A DNA stretch of 64,000 bases. It comes from CAVQBJ01 sp963710725 (GTDB lineage: Bacteria; Actinomycetota; Thermoleophilia; Solirubrobacterales; Solirubrobacteraceae). Under the pieces are notes generated by a model. The model was not told the origin of the DNA. It was given only the letters and a program-made list of their open reading frames with translations, and searched no databases. The position numbers and the translations under genes are program-made. Of the stretch, positions 1-10,247 are shown piece by piece. The stretch is from contig CAVQBJ010000008.1 in assembly GCA_963710725.1 (NCBI GenBank), positions 992,001 through 1,056,000 on the forward strand, in the 5' to 3' direction. The first letter of the stretch is position 1. The number at the start of each line of letters is the position of its first letter.

Positions 1-1689
1 CTCAACCGGGCCGCGCTCGGCGCGCGAGCGGGCGAGCTGACCCATCAGGCGGCGGTCACCGGCGAGCCGGTCGCGGTGATCATCGCCGACGTCGATCACT
101 TCAAGACGATCAATGACCGCCACGGCCACGCGGCGGGCGACTCCGTGCTGAAGGAGGTCGCGGCTCGTCTGCGCGGATGCGTCGGCGGCTTCGAGCCCAT
201 CTACCGCCTCGGCGGCGAGGAGTTCCTGCTCCTTCTCGCCGGCACCGACGCCGCCGGCGCGACCGCCGCCGCTCAGCGGTTGCGCCGCGCTGTGGGCGAA
301 CAGCCCGTCCTCGATCTCGACGTGACGATGTCCCTCGGGGTTGCGGCCTCCGCGCCCGGCCAGCCGTTCGACTTCGAGGCCATCTTCGCTCGCGCCGACG
401 CGGCGCTCTATGAGGCCAAGCGCGCCGGGCGCGACCGGGTGAGCAGATCGCATGCCGACCGGCCAGGCCCGACACCGTCGGAGCTGCACTCGGTCGCCCC
501 GGCCGGCGGGCGACCCGGCGCCAGCCCGGAGATGGTGCCCGTGGAAGGCCCGGGCGTGGCCGGCTGGCGCGAGCGAATCGCCCGCCAGGAAGCCGAAGCG
601 GGTAGCTGGCTGGTGCGCGACGAGATCGAGCGCGAGCACCTGCTCGAGCTCAACCGCCGCCTGCGGAGCGTGTTTGCGGGCGGAGCGGCGATCGCGTTCG
701 TGGGCATCACCGTGGCTGCCCCCTGGTACGGCTGGCTGACGCTCGTGCCACCGGTGATCGTCGCCATCGGCTTCAACGCCATGGTGTTCAAGCTCGAGCG
801 CCTGCGTCGTCCGGAGTATGCGCTGGCGATCGGCTGGCTCGCCTTCCAGGCCAGCATCTGCGCTGGGTTCTGCCTCTCCACCGGCGCACCGCTGTTCGCG
901 CTGTACCTCTTCATGATCATGGTGATCAGCGCCGCGGCCATCTTTCCCGCGCGCGGCGCGATCGTCGGCGTCGCGTTCACCGCCGTGCTCATGGCGATCG
1001 CCGCCGCCGAGCGCGCCCCGCACCTCGTCGCCCTGCACCCCGCCGTCCTGCTCCTCCCGCTCGCCGGCCTCGTGGGCGTCGGCGGCATCGGCTGGGCGGT
1101 CGGGCAGTCGGCGGTCGACCATCGCAGCGCCGCGGTCGTCGACCACCTCACCGGCCTGCTCAACCGGACGGCGCTCGAGGCGCGCTCGGCCGAGCTGGCC
1201 GCCCAGTCCGCACTGACCGGCGAACCGGTCGCGGTCATCGTCACGGACCTCGATCGCTTCAAGGCGGTCAACGATCATCACGGACACGCCGTCGGGGATA
1301 TCGTGCTGCGCGAGGCGGCCTACCGCATCCGCAAGTGCCTGCGCGCGTTCGAGTCGGCGTACCGATTCGGCGGCGAGGAATTCGTCATCCTGCTGGCCGG
1401 CGTCGACGAAGGCGAGGCGGCCACCGTCGCCGAGCGGCTGTGGAACGCGGTCCGTTGCGAGCCGATCAGCAAGCTGAGCGTGACCGTGTCGGTCGGCGTT
1501 GCCGCCTCCTCGGCCGGCGAGCCGTTCGACTACGCCGGTGTGTTCGCGCGCGCCGACGCGGCGCTGTTCGACGCCAAGCGCGGCGGGCGCGACCGCGTGC
1601 TGGTCGCCCGCACCTCGGCGCCAGCCCCTGCGACGTCGGCGTCGGCGACCCGCGAGCTTGCAATGGCCGGCGAATCCGCAACCGGCTAA
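1..1689 (+). CDS. Tandem GGDEF membrane protein (5' end outside window)
   Basis: Probable diguanylate cyclase making cyclic di-GMP at the membrane. The frame is open from base 1, so the true start lies upstream. The first visible part is a GGDEF domain (DVDHFKTIND, then LGGEEF near residue 72), a linker of about 60 residues, a helix entering roughly five or six membrane segments, and a second GGDEF domain (LDRFKAVND, FGGEEF). Both active-site loops read GGEEF, an accepted catalytic variant. The two GGDEF domains resemble each other closely and also the one at 53754-54836, so the protein looks like two membrane-GGDEF units fused head to tail. No stop codon separates the halves. A PucR-type gene converges from the right. 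Confidence 0.9.
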   Translation, partial: LNRAALGARAGELTHQAAVTGEPVAVIIADVDHFKTINDRHGHAAGDSVLKEVAARLRGCVGGFEPIYRLGGEEFLLLLAGTDAAGATAAAQRLRRAVGEQPVLDLDVTMSLGVAASAPGQPFDFEAIFARADAALYEAKRAGRDRVSRSHADRPGPTPSELHSVAPAGGRPGASPEMVPVEGPGVAGWRERIARQEAEAGSWLVRDEIEREHLLELNRRLRSVFAGGAAIAFVGITVAAPWYGWLTLVPPVIVAIGFNAMVFKLERLRRPEYALAIGWLAFQASICAGFCLSTGAPLFALYLFMIMVISAAAIFPARGAIVGVAFTAVLMAIAAAERAPHLVALHPAVLLLPLAGLVGVGGIGWAVGQSAVDHRSAAVVDHLTGLLNRTALEARSAELAAQSALTGEPVAVIVTDLDRFKAVNDHHGHAVGDIVLREAAYRIRKCLRAFESAYRFGGEEFVILLAGVDEGEAATVAERLWNAVRCEPISKLSVTVSVGVAASSAGEPFDYAGVFARADAALFDAKRGGRDRVLVARTSAPAPATSASATRELAMAGESATG

Positions 1690-1742
1690 TCGTCCCGGCG
1701 CCGCATGCGGCTCAGCGCGGCGGCGCTCGGCCTGACTGCGAC

Positions 1743-2918
1743 CTACGCGGCGCCGCCGTGCGGACCCCGGCCGGCTCGACGATGCAGCCATGCGAGCCTG
1801 GTCAGGGTCTGTCCGTCCACCTCGTCGACATCGACGCCGGTGAGATCGCGGATGCGATCCAGACGGTTGCGCAGGGTGTTCCGGTGCGCCGGCAGCGCGG
1901 TCGCTGCCTGGCCCCGATCGAAGCCCTGTTCGACGAGCACGTCGAGCGTCTGTGTGAGCTCGTCCGAGAGGCCCCCGTACACGCGCTCGGACATCTGCGC
2001 CGCGATCGCCGGCGCGTGGCGAAGCAACAGCTCGAGCAGAACGTCGTCGTCGCGGACCACGCCCCTGCGGCCCTGCTCCCGCGCGATCTCCACGACGGTG
2101 CGCAACCCCTCCAGCGCAGGGCCCACGGCAGAGCGCGCGGGGACGGCGACCTCGGCGATGATCGCGTCGCGCCTCGACTCGAGCTGCGGCCAACGCAGCG
2201 GCGCGCCGCCGACGCCGACGACGCAGGCTCCCTCCGCGCCCTGGGCGACGGCGAGCGCGCCCTGCTGGCGCAGCTGGCGGGCGAGCGCGGCGTGCTCGAA
2301 CAGCGAGCGCTCCGGAAACGTCACGATGAACGCATGCCGGATCGATCCCAGGTCCACGCCGATCTGCTGGGCGAGCTGGTCGTCCTGCGCGAGCAGATCC
2401 TCGCCGCGACACAGACGGCCGAGCAAGGTCTGGGCCGCGCGCTCGTGGGCCGCCTCCGGTGTCGCCCGGACGCCCTCCTCGTAGGCCGCGGCGAACACGC
2501 TCGAGATCCGGTCGACGCACTCGAACAGTAGATCGCCACCCTCGATCAGCAGCGCCGGATCCACATCACCCGCCGCCTCGCCCGCGACCCGCCAGGCGAA
2601 GCGCGCCCCGAGCCGATAATTGGCAAGGGTGGCATCCACCGGCACTCCGGCCGCCGCCAGCATTCGTGCGAGATCGCGCACCTGCTCCCACTCGCCGTCG
2701 GTGGGGGGTCGCCCGTCGAGGAACCAGCGCAGCACCAGGTCGATGTGCATGCGCACGAGTTCGACCATCTCATCGCGTGAGGGCCGTGCCGCCCGAAACT
2801 CGGGTCGCTCCCAGAAGCTCGCGAGCACGCCCTCGACGAGCTCGTCGATGTTCACCTGGGCCAGCGTGACGCGCGCCAGCTCGCTCGGTTCGGATGGCAC
2901 ATCGCGAGTATCGCCCAC
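1743..2918 (-). CDS. PucR/CdaR-type transcriptional regulator
   Basis: A 391-residue regulator. The last 60 residues carry the PucR-type helix-turn-helix signature (AHRNTLRNRLDRIRDLTG), where the recognition helix binds DNA. The first 170 residues are helical, in the manner of the RsbR-like sensory region often found in front of this domain in actinobacteria; that part is inferred from pattern only. The start ATG at 2918 is followed by a continuous acidic N-terminus and no better start is seen. It converges on the GGDEF gene and diverges from the lipase at 3149, a likely regulatory target because of position. The effector is unknown. Confidence 0.82.
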   Translation of the reverse strand: MGDTRDVPSEPSELARVTLAQVNIDELVEGVLASFWERPEFRAARPSRDEMVELVRMHIDLVLRWFLDGRPPTDGEWEQVRDLARMLAAAGVPVDATLANYRLGARFAWRVAGEAAGDVDPALLIEGGDLLFECVDRISSVFAAAYEEGVRATPEAAHERAAQTLLGRLCRGEDLLAQDDQLAQQIGVDLGSIRHAFIVTFPERSLFEHAALARQLRQQGALAVAQGAEGACVVGVGGAPLRWPQLESRRDAIIAEVAVPARSAVGPALEGLRTVVEIAREQGRRGVVRDDDVLLELLLRHAPAIAAQMSERVYGGLSDELTQTLDVLVEQGFDRGQAATALPAHRNTLRNRLDRIRDLTGVDVDEVDGQTLTRLAWLHRRAGRGPHGGAA

Positions 2919-3148
2919 CGGGACGCACGAGCGGGCGCGCAGCCTTGCGGCCGGGTGAGGCGCGAGTAGGTTTGCGTGACATTGCGGCGGTCGCGGCCGA
3001 GGTGTCAGAGATGCCTACGACTCGGCCCACACGCTGTGCACGGCGGACATTGCGCCTCGGCGATCATGGCCCGAGCAGCTGGCGCTGTGAGCGGGTCGGC
3101 GCATCGCCTGCTGGGGGCAAGGGTCACGGCAACGAGGAGGAGAGGGAC

Positions 3149-4387
3149 ATGGGCAGAGGACACCGTCGGGTCGCGGCGCGCTGGCGCCGCAAGAACACGT
3201 ACGCGATGTCGCTGACGGTGGTGCTGGCGATTGGCGCGGCCGGCACCGGCTTGGCGGTTGCCGCGCCGTCGTCGGGTCCCGGATCGGTCGTTCCGGCGCA
3301 GGATGCGTTCTACACGGCCCCGGCGAACATCGCCTTCTACGCTCCCGGACAGATCGTGGCCAGCCGCCCGGTCAGCCTGAGCCTGTCAGTGCCCGCGAAC
3401 GCCTGGCAGATCTCCTACCGCTCGGAGGACTCGCACGGCAATCCGGAGATGGCCGTGACGACGCTCGTCGTACCGCAGGCGCCGTGGACGGGACCGGGAA
3501 GCCGACCGGCGGTGTCCTACGAGGTGGCCGAGGATTCGACCGGCACGCAGTGCGCCCCGTCGTACGTGATGGCCTCGAGCGGCGGTGCCGGGGAGGACTT
3601 CGACCTCACCACCATGCTCAAGAAGGGCTGGGCCGTACAGGATCCCGACTACGAAGGTCCGAAGTCGGCGTGGATGGCCGGCCCGCAGGCAGGACATGCC
3701 GTGCTCGACGGGATTCGCGCCGCCGACCAGTTCTTCCCCGATGGCCTGAGGCCGTGGACGCATTGGGCGCTGGACGGCTACTCCGGCGGGGCGAACGCGA
3801 CGGGCTGGGCCGCCCAGCTTCAGCCGACCTACGCTCCCGACGTGCATCTCGTGGGCGCGGCGATGGGCGGCACCCCGGCAGATCCCAAGGCAGTCGCCGA
3901 ATACCTCGACGGACGCATCTTCTCTGGCTTCGAAGCTGCCGCCGCGTGGGGAATCGATCAGGACTACCCCGAGATGGACCTCCCGAGCATCGAGAACGCA
4001 ACCGGTCAGCAGGCCTTCGCCGAGGTCGGCGGCAAGTGCCTCATATCGATCCTCGCGGAGTTCGCGTTCAAGACGCTCGCCAGCTACTCGACGGTCGCTG
4101 ACCCGCTGGAATACCCGACGGTTGCCCCGGTGCTGGCGGAGGACACGCTCGGCAACGCCGGTCCCCCGAGCGCGCCGATCTACGACTACCACGCGGACAC
4201 GGACGAGGTGGTTCCGGTCGGACAGGACAACACCCTCACGAAGAGCTGGTGCGCGGAGGGCGGGACCGTCCAGATCGTCCGTGACCTCATCGGCGAGCAC
4301 GCGCTCGAGGGCATCCTGCGCCTCGGTGACACGGAGACGTTCATCAGCAATATGTTCGCCGGCGACAGGCCGACGGACAGCTGCTGA
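3149..4387 (+). CDS. Secretory lipase (LIP-family alpha/beta hydrolase)
   Basis: A 412-residue exported hydrolase. The ATG at 3149 is chosen because a strong ribosome site (GAGGAGAGG) sits 4-12 bases upstream; a longer open frame exists but has no such site. A basic N-terminus followed by a hydrophobic stretch ending AVAAPSS is a Sec signal peptide. The nucleophile elbow GYSGGAN near residue 210, the DYHADTDEVVP segment (acid residue) and the late EHALEG histidine fit the catalytic triad of secretory lipases, which split triacylglycerols or similar esters outside the cell. A hairpin follows the stop codon. Confidence 0.85.
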   Translation: MGRGHRRVAARWRRKNTYAMSLTVVLAIGAAGTGLAVAAPSSGPGSVVPAQDAFYTAPANIAFYAPGQIVASRPVSLSLSVPANAWQISYRSEDSHGNPEMAVTTLVVPQAPWTGPGSRPAVSYEVAEDSTGTQCAPSYVMASSGGAGEDFDLTTMLKKGWAVQDPDYEGPKSAWMAGPQAGHAVLDGIRAADQFFPDGLRPWTHWALDGYSGGANATGWAAQLQPTYAPDVHLVGAAMGGTPADPKAVAEYLDGRIFSGFEAAAAWGIDQDYPEMDLPSIENATGQQAFAEVGGKCLISILAEFAFKTLASYSTVADPLEYPTVAPVLAEDTLGNAGPPSAPIYDYHADTDEVVPVGQDNTLTKSWCAEGGTVQIVRDLIGEHALEGILRLGDTETFISNMFAGDRPTDSC

Positions 4388-4394
4388 CGCTCAC

Positions 4395-4441
4395 GCTTGG
4401 TTCCCGGGCCGCGGGGCGCCTGAGGTGCTCGGGAACCAAGC
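4395..4441 (+). terminator. 12-bp inverted repeat between convergent genes
   Basis: GCTTGGTTCCCG (4395-4406) is exactly complementary to CGGGAACCAAGC (4430-4441) with a 23-nt loop. It begins 8 nt after the lipase stop and lies between two converging genes, so it may end transcription in both directions. No T tract follows, so a role as an intrinsic terminator is inferred from position and stem only. Confidence 0.55.
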
Positions 4442-4523
4442 GCTGCGCGTCGGGCGTGTGGTCAGACGGCGGACGCCAGGCTGAGCGGCCTCAGCTCCGG
4501 TCGCGCCGCGGCGCGGGCGAGGA

Positions 4524-5444
4524 TCAGACGACCGGCGCCGGCGTGCCGTCGGCGCTCGCGGCAAGCGTGGCGTCCCAGTCGCATACCTGGCAGGCGTGCC
4601 GGACCGCCGCCAGGCCGAAGTCCAGGGCGAGGAGGTGCGGATCCGTGCTTGCGCGAACGTCATCCCAGTCGAGCACGAACTCGCCCAGCGTGGCGTTCCA
4701 GCCGGCCTGATCCGGAAGGAGGTCCGTCGCGGCGAACCCCTCCGGCGCCGGATAGGCGTAGGCGTAGAAGGCCGCCTTGCGGTAGCGGGGGTCGCCGGGC
4801 CACCACCCCACGGCGATCTCCTGGGCCGTCATCGCGTTGCGCATGATGAAGTCACGCGACGGAGGATCGGCTGGACGGCCGGAGAACAGGCTGACCGCGA
4901 GATCGAACGATCCCCACCACGCGTTGACCGGCGTGGAGCGCCCGCGGTAGGGCGCACGCAGCGCCGCGAGGACGAGCGCCGCGCTGGTGGCGGCGGCGAA
5001 GTAGTCAGTCACCTGCGCCGGATCGTAGGTCGCGTGCTCATCGTCTTCGTCGAGCGGCGTGCTCCACGGCGTCTCCTGTGGCGTGGGATCGATCTCGACC
5101 GGCCCGCCGAGCTCTCGGACCGCCGCCAGCACCGCGCGCGTGACCTCGCGAACCGGTCGATCGGGCGCGAGCGCGACCCGCGTCGCCCGGCCATCGCTGT
5201 GCTCCGTCACCGCCTCGTGAGTTCGCAGGTCGAGCGCGACGACGAGCGCCCCCGACCCGTCGGGCGCCGGCAGCGGAAGCGTTTCCCACCCGCGCGCGGT
5301 CAGGCGGAGCGCGGCGTGCTGCAGCTGGGGCTCGGGCGGAGCGAGCGCCGCCGCCAACTTGCCCAGGACCTGGGTGTGCGCGTGCAGCGTGTCACAGGTG
5401 GCGCTCCACTCGTCGTAACGCAGCTCCGGCCATGCGGAGGACAT
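4524..5444 (-). CDS. DUF5996 family protein
   Basis: A 306-residue soluble protein matching the pattern of the DUF5996 family: an opening WPELRYDEW followed by a TLHAHTQVLGKL-type helix, a central WWGSFDLAVSLFSGR segment, and late FYAYAYPAPEGF and FVLDWDDVR motifs. The family has no established biochemical role. No signal peptide or membrane segment is visible. The ATG at 5444 directly precedes the conserved opening. It stands alone between the converging lipase and the PilZ gene. Confidence 0.78.
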   Translation of the reverse strand: MSSAWPELRYDEWSATCDTLHAHTQVLGKLAAALAPPEPQLQHAALRLTARGWETLPLPAPDGSGALVVALDLRTHEAVTEHSDGRATRVALAPDRPVREVTRAVLAAVRELGGPVEIDPTPQETPWSTPLDEDDEHATYDPAQVTDYFAAATSAALVLAALRAPYRGRSTPVNAWWGSFDLAVSLFSGRPADPPSRDFIMRNAMTAQEIAVGWWPGDPRYRKAAFYAYAYPAPEGFAATDLLPDQAGWNATLGEFVLDWDDVRASTDPHLLALDFGLAAVRHACQVCDWDATLAASADGTPAPVV

Positions 5445-5517
5445 GGGGGCGCACGCTACCGCCCGCGGCTGGCCCGTTCAACTGCACTCGGCCGCCTGTC
5501 AAAGCCGCCGACCGAGC

Positions 5518-6132
5518 TCAGCGCGCCGGATCCCGCCACGACAACAGGACGGTGGCCAGTCGCAGGCGGTCGCTCTCGGAGATCTCGGAGAACGCGACGC
5601 CGACGGAGGTTCGCGTGCGTCGTACCAGGGACGCAAGCCCCGCGATGCCCTGCGGCACTTCGGTCGGCCGGACCTCGAAGCGCCAGTCCGGCCCGTCGTC
5701 CATTCCCGGACGAACTTCGATCAGCGCGCCGCCGAGGCTGAGGTTCACCGTGACGGTCTCGACGGGATCGATCGATCGGCCGGCCGCGGCGACCGGCGTG
5801 AGCGTCGTCGGAGCCCTGATCGGCACGCGCGCCGCGCTGCGTCGCTGCGTGAGCTGCACGCCGTCGACGACCGAGAAGAACATCTGCGAGCCGCTCCCGG
5901 CGGCCCGAGCGGCGCCGCGCAGCCCGACCGGTATCCCTCCGTCGTCGAAGACCAAGTAGCAGGGACACTCGGTCTCCAGCTTGGCCTGCGTGTACTCGGC
6001 CAGGCGCCCGACGGGGACGAGCGTGGCCTGCTCGCGCGTGATCGCCCCGACCCGGCAGTCGACCCGACCCTCGGGCCCGCCCACGTCGAGCGACACCAGT
6101 TGACGAAGCGTGAGCCGGCGCACGATCAGCAC
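5518..6132 (-). CDS. PilZ-domain cyclic-di-GMP receptor
   Basis: A 204-residue protein with an N-terminal YcgR-like beta region (residues 1-90) and a C-terminal PilZ domain. The two nucleotide-binding motifs are visible: an arginine cluster (QRRSAARVPI, near residue 98) and NLSLGGALIE (near residue 131). Such proteins bind cyclic di-GMP and pass the signal to motility, secretion or polysaccharide machinery. It lies 157 bp downstream of the GGDEF/HD-GYP protein on the same strand, so maker, breaker and reader may be co-transcribed. Confidence 0.85.
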   Translation of the reverse strand: MLIVRRLTLRQLVSLDVGGPEGRVDCRVGAITREQATLVPVGRLAEYTQAKLETECPCYLVFDDGGIPVGLRGAARAAGSGSQMFFSVVDGVQLTQRRSAARVPIRAPTTLTPVAAAGRSIDPVETVTVNLSLGGALIEVRPGMDDGPDWRFEVRPTEVPQGIAGLASLVRRTRTSVGVAFSEISESDRLRLATVLLSWRDPAR

Positions 6133-6289
6133 CGCGCCGTGCGAGCGTGGCTGGGTGCGCGAGATCCCGACTCCAGGCCGCTTGGGCCAGGCCGGCCACA
6201 GATATCGACCAGCCGGTCGATCGAGGCCGCGCTGGGCTGGCCGGAGGGGTTGAAGCGCCGCGACATCTGACTACCGGCTCGACGCGGGG

Positions 6290-9200
6290 CTACGCCGCAC
6301 TCGCCGATCCATCGGAGCCCTGTGTGCGGGGGTTCCGCGGATCTACGCCGGTGAGAGATCTCGAGGCCGCTGCTGCGTGATCGCCGTTGCGCATGCCTGG
6401 GTCCGGTGTGACGGACCCATGCGGCGAGTGGCTCGGCGCGCGGTCGTGAAGGGTCACCAGCGCCGCGACGGCCGCGGGACAGAGGTGCGTTCCGGCGACC
6501 TCGCGGCACTCCCGCAGTGCCTCGGCGGGGGAGCGCGGTGTCCCGTATGGGCGGGCGACGGTCATGGCGTCCCAGGCGTCGGCGACGGCGAGCAGGCGTG
6601 CGCCCTCGGCGATGCCGGTTCCGGCGATCCGGTCGGGATACCCGTTGCCGTCGTAGCGCTCGTGGTGGTGGCGGATCCAGTCGACCTGCTCGGGGTTGAG
6701 GAGATCGAGCAGCATCTGGGCGCCGAGCGCGGCGTGTGCCTTGACCTGCTCGTATTCCGACGCCGTGAGCTTGCCCGGCTTCAGGAGGATCTGGTCCGGG
6801 ATGCCGATCTTGCCGACGTCGTGAACCAGTGCCGCGTCGCGCAGCTGGGCGATCCGGTTGTGGTCCCATCCGGCGATCGCGGCCAGCTGGGCAGCCAGAT
6901 CGGCAACGCGCTCGGAGTGTCGCTGCGTCGAGGGATCCTTCGCATCGACCGCGGTGGCCAGGGCGCGAACCGCGGCCAGCGTCTTGGCCTGTTCGAGACG
7001 GTCGGCGTGTTCGCCCGGGCTGAGCAGGGCGATCGTGTCGGGTCCATAGCGAACGACGGCGTTACGGCCGTTGGACTTGGCCCAGTAGAGGGCGAGGTCC
7101 GCGTGGCGAAACAACTCGCGGGCATCGGTGGCCTCACTCAGCGCACAGACTCCCGCCGACGTGGTCAGCCGCCCGCCGCCATCGAACGGCTTGTCCGCGA
7201 TGGCGTGGAGCGCGCGCTGCGCGGCGGTGAGGGCGCCTTGACCCTCGGTCGCCGGCAGGATCCATGCGAACTCCTCCCCGCCGACGCGCGCGACGATGTC
7301 GCCGTCGCGGCGCTCGTTCATGAGCCGACCGGCGAATTCGCTCAGGACGCGATTGCCGATGTCATGGCCGTGGGTGTCGTTGACGAGCTTGAAGTGGTCG
7401 AGGTCGAACACGACCAGGCTGAGCGGGCGTCCGTGGCGGCGCGCGCGGCCGACCTGTTCCTCGAGGCGATCGGAGAACGAGCGCTGGTTGTACAGCCCCG
7501 TCAGAGGGTCGGTGGAGGCCAGGCGGGCCAGCTGCTCGCGGGCTTCGGCGCCCGCGATGGCGAGCCTGACCAGCTCGGCAAACCGTGCGATGCGCTCGGC
7601 GGCGTGGGGATCAGACACCGACTCGTTCTGCCAGCCGACGCTCACGGCGCCCCACAAGTGGCCATTGACCTCGATCGGCGCGGCGAGCCCGGAGCGCACC
7701 GGGATCGGACCGGACACGGGCACGTTGTAGCGCTCGATCTCGGCCGATCGGCCCGTGCGCAGCGCGGCGGCGACGGCGGTGGGCGCCTCGAGATCCAGCA
7801 GCGCCCCGGTCGGCGCGACGGGCAGGCCCTGCCTCGACCAGCTGCCCAGCAGGCGCGCCTGGCCGCTCGCTTCGAGGCGAGCGACCCCGCCGAAATCCGC
7901 GTGCAGCACTGTGGCCACGTGCTCGGCCGCGGCGGCAAACACCGCGCGCGGTGTGGCCTCACTGGCGACGAGTGTCGCCACCGCCGTCAGCGCCTCCTGC
8001 TCGCGCGCATGCATCGCCAGCCGAGCCTGGCTGTCCTTCTGGTGTGTGATGTCCTGAACCTGGCAGACGAAATGCATCGGCGTACCCGCTTCGTCGCGCA
8101 CTAATGAGACCGACAGCAAGACCCACAGCACCGAGCCGCTCGCGTGCAGATAGCGCTTCTCGACCTCGTAGGCTTCGGCCTCCCCGGCGAGCAGCTGCTC
8201 CACGTTCTCGACATCGATGCCGAGATCATCGGGGTGGGTGATCTCGCGAAATCGCTTGCCCAGCAACTCGTCCTCGCGATATCCGGTCATCTCGCACAAC
8301 GCTCGGTTGACTCGTAGCCAGCGGCCCTCTGAGGAGAACAGGGCAATTCCGATCGGTGCGCGATCGATCGTGGTGCGAAACCGCTCCTCGGCGGCGCGCA
8401 GTTCGTCCTGCATGGCGCGCTGATGGGTGATGTCGCGCGCGATCGTTGCCACGCCGGCCACTGCGCCGGTCGCGTCGGTCACCGGTGAGAGGGTGAGCGA
8501 CACATCGAAGGCGGTGCCGTCCTTACGCCGGCGCACGGTCTCGAACTGCACCACGCTTTCACCGCGCTGGAGGCGCGTCAAGAGCTCGGGCACCTCGTGC
8601 GCGCGCTCGAGAGGCACCATGAACGACACGCTGCGTCCGATGGCCTCCTCGGCGCTGTAGCCGTACACCCGCTCCGCGGCAGGATTCCAGCTCAAGACGT
8701 GACCCTCGCGGTCCGAGGCGAACATGGCCTCGTCGGTGGACTCGATGATCACGGCCATCCGAGCGACCGCTGCCTCGGCACGCTTGCGCTCGGTGATGTC
8801 GAGCGAGATCCCGCCGACCGCGAAGACGTTGCCGCGGCGGTCGGTGACCGGATACTTGGTCACCACGTAGTCGTGGTCGGACCCATCGGGGTGCGGCCCA
8901 GTCAGCTCAAACGTGACCGCGCCCTGGCCCTCGCGAACAGGCCGCTCGCTCTCGTCGATCTGGCGTCCGACGGAGGCGTCGCAGAGCTCCGACGGCGCGC
9001 GACCGACCAGATCCTCGACGGCGACTCCCATCAACTCCGCCGCGCGGCGGTTCGCGAACACGAAGCGCCCGTCGGTGTCTCGAAGCGACATGGCCATCGG
9101 GGCGTGGTCGAGCAGCGCCTGCAGGAGGACCTGGCTGTCGCTCGCGGCGCGCTCCGCCGCCCGCAGGCGAGTGTTGTCACGCGAGCAGAGCGATAGACCA

Positions 9201-9976
9201 ACGATCGCTCTGCGTGCGTCGCGGATCGGCGAGATGGTGAGCGAGACACTGACCTGTGTGCCGTCACGGCGCAGGTGGCGCGTCTCGACGCTCGCCACGC
9301 GCTCGCCCCCGAGCACGCGGGCTCGCAGCTGACGGCCGGCACCCTCGTGCTCGGGGAGCGCGAGCATCCACACCGACCGGCCGATCGCCTCCTCGGAGGG
9401 GTAGCCATAGAGCCGTTCGGCGCCCGGGTTCCAGCTCGTGATGGTGCCGTCGAGGTCCTGGCCGATGATCGCGTCCTCGCTCGATGCCACGATCGAGGCC
9501 AGCTGGCGGTGAAGCTGCTCGGCGGCGCGCCGGTCGGTCATGTCGCGGATCGCCGCCGTGGCGACGACGCCGCGCGCGGTCTCGATGCACAAGAGGCTGA
9601 TCTCAACCGGAAACTCCCGCCCGTCTCGGCGACGGCCAAACAGCTCGAGGCCCGCACCCATCGGACGCGTCCGCGGATCGGCGAAATAGCCGCCGCGATG
9701 ATCGCGGTGCCCCGCGCGGAAGCGCTCGGGCACGAGGGTCTCAACCGGCTGGCCGATCAGCTCATCCCGCCCGTAGCCGAACAGCAACTCGGTCTGCGAA
9801 TTGACGAGCACGATTCGGCCATCGCGACCCACACCGACGACCGCGTCTGGCGCACATTCCAACAGGTGCTCGGACAACTCGCTGCTTCGCACACCATCGC
9901 GTGGCTGCTGCCCGGGATCCGTCGGAGGCGCCGGGACGGCTGGCACTTCACGATCCGGCACAGGACACCCCCACAC
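6290..9976 (-). CDS. Multi-PAS, GAF, GGDEF, HD-GYP sensor protein
   Basis: A 1228-residue soluble signalling protein. In order: five PAS domains (roughly residues 30-150, 160-280, 285-405, 410-525, 535-650; repeated SWNPGAERLYGY and SWNPAAERVYGY type motifs), a GAF domain (about 665-820), a GGDEF domain with GGEEF at 899-903, and an HD-GYP domain with the HD pair at 1052-1053 and a GNGYP motif near 1114. It can in principle both make and hydrolyse cyclic di-GMP, gated by several small ligands or redox inputs. No membrane segment is seen. The next gene downstream is the PilZ receptor. Confidence 0.92.
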   Translation of the reverse strand: MWGCPVPDREVPAVPAPPTDPGQQPRDGVRSSELSEHLLECAPDAVVGVGRDGRIVLVNSQTELLFGYGRDELIGQPVETLVPERFRAGHRDHRGGYFADPRTRPMGAGLELFGRRRDGREFPVEISLLCIETARGVVATAAIRDMTDRRAAEQLHRQLASIVASSEDAIIGQDLDGTITSWNPGAERLYGYPSEEAIGRSVWMLALPEHEGAGRQLRARVLGGERVASVETRHLRRDGTQVSVSLTISPIRDARRAIVGLSLCSRDNTRLRAAERAASDSQVLLQALLDHAPMAMSLRDTDGRFVFANRRAAELMGVAVEDLVGRAPSELCDASVGRQIDESERPVREGQGAVTFELTGPHPDGSDHDYVVTKYPVTDRRGNVFAVGGISLDITERKRAEAAVARMAVIIESTDEAMFASDREGHVLSWNPAAERVYGYSAEEAIGRSVSFMVPLERAHEVPELLTRLQRGESVVQFETVRRRKDGTAFDVSLTLSPVTDATGAVAGVATIARDITHQRAMQDELRAAEERFRTTIDRAPIGIALFSSEGRWLRVNRALCEMTGYREDELLGKRFREITHPDDLGIDVENVEQLLAGEAEAYEVEKRYLHASGSVLWVLLSVSLVRDEAGTPMHFVCQVQDITHQKDSQARLAMHAREQEALTAVATLVASEATPRAVFAAAAEHVATVLHADFGGVARLEASGQARLLGSWSRQGLPVAPTGALLDLEAPTAVAAALRTGRSAEIERYNVPVSGPIPVRSGLAAPIEVNGHLWGAVSVGWQNESVSDPHAAERIARFAELVRLAIAGAEAREQLARLASTDPLTGLYNQRSFSDRLEEQVGRARRHGRPLSLVVFDLDHFKLVNDTHGHDIGNRVLSEFAGRLMNERRDGDIVARVGGEEFAWILPATEGQGALTAAQRALHAIADKPFDGGGRLTTSAGVCALSEATDARELFRHADLALYWAKSNGRNAVVRYGPDTIALLSPGEHADRLEQAKTLAAVRALATAVDAKDPSTQRHSERVADLAAQLAAIAGWDHNRIAQLRDAALVHDVGKIGIPDQILLKPGKLTASEYEQVKAHAALGAQMLLDLLNPEQVDWIRHHHERYDGNGYPDRIAGTGIAEGARLLAVADAWDAMTVARPYGTPRSPAEALRECREVAGTHLCPAAVAALVTLHDRAPSHSPHGSVTPDPGMRNGDHAAAASRSLTGVDPRNPRTQGSDGSASAA

Positions 9977-10247
9977 CCGGACCGTCGCCGGGCGATCCCG
10001 CGCGCCTGGCCGGCCGGAAGAGCGGTTCCAAGCGGAGCAGCCGACACGAACCGGGTACGCCGGCGCCGCGCGCGATCACCGTTAGCGGCATCATCCCCTA
10101 CGGGATCGACCGCTGCACAGCTAACTTGACCCCCAAAATGCGGTAGCCGAAAGTCCCGCTGGTCCGCCATGGGGCCGCAGCCCTCCTGACCCGCCGGACG
10201 AGCGGTCGACAGGCCGCGTTCAGCACGGCGGACCGGCCACGCCGGGT

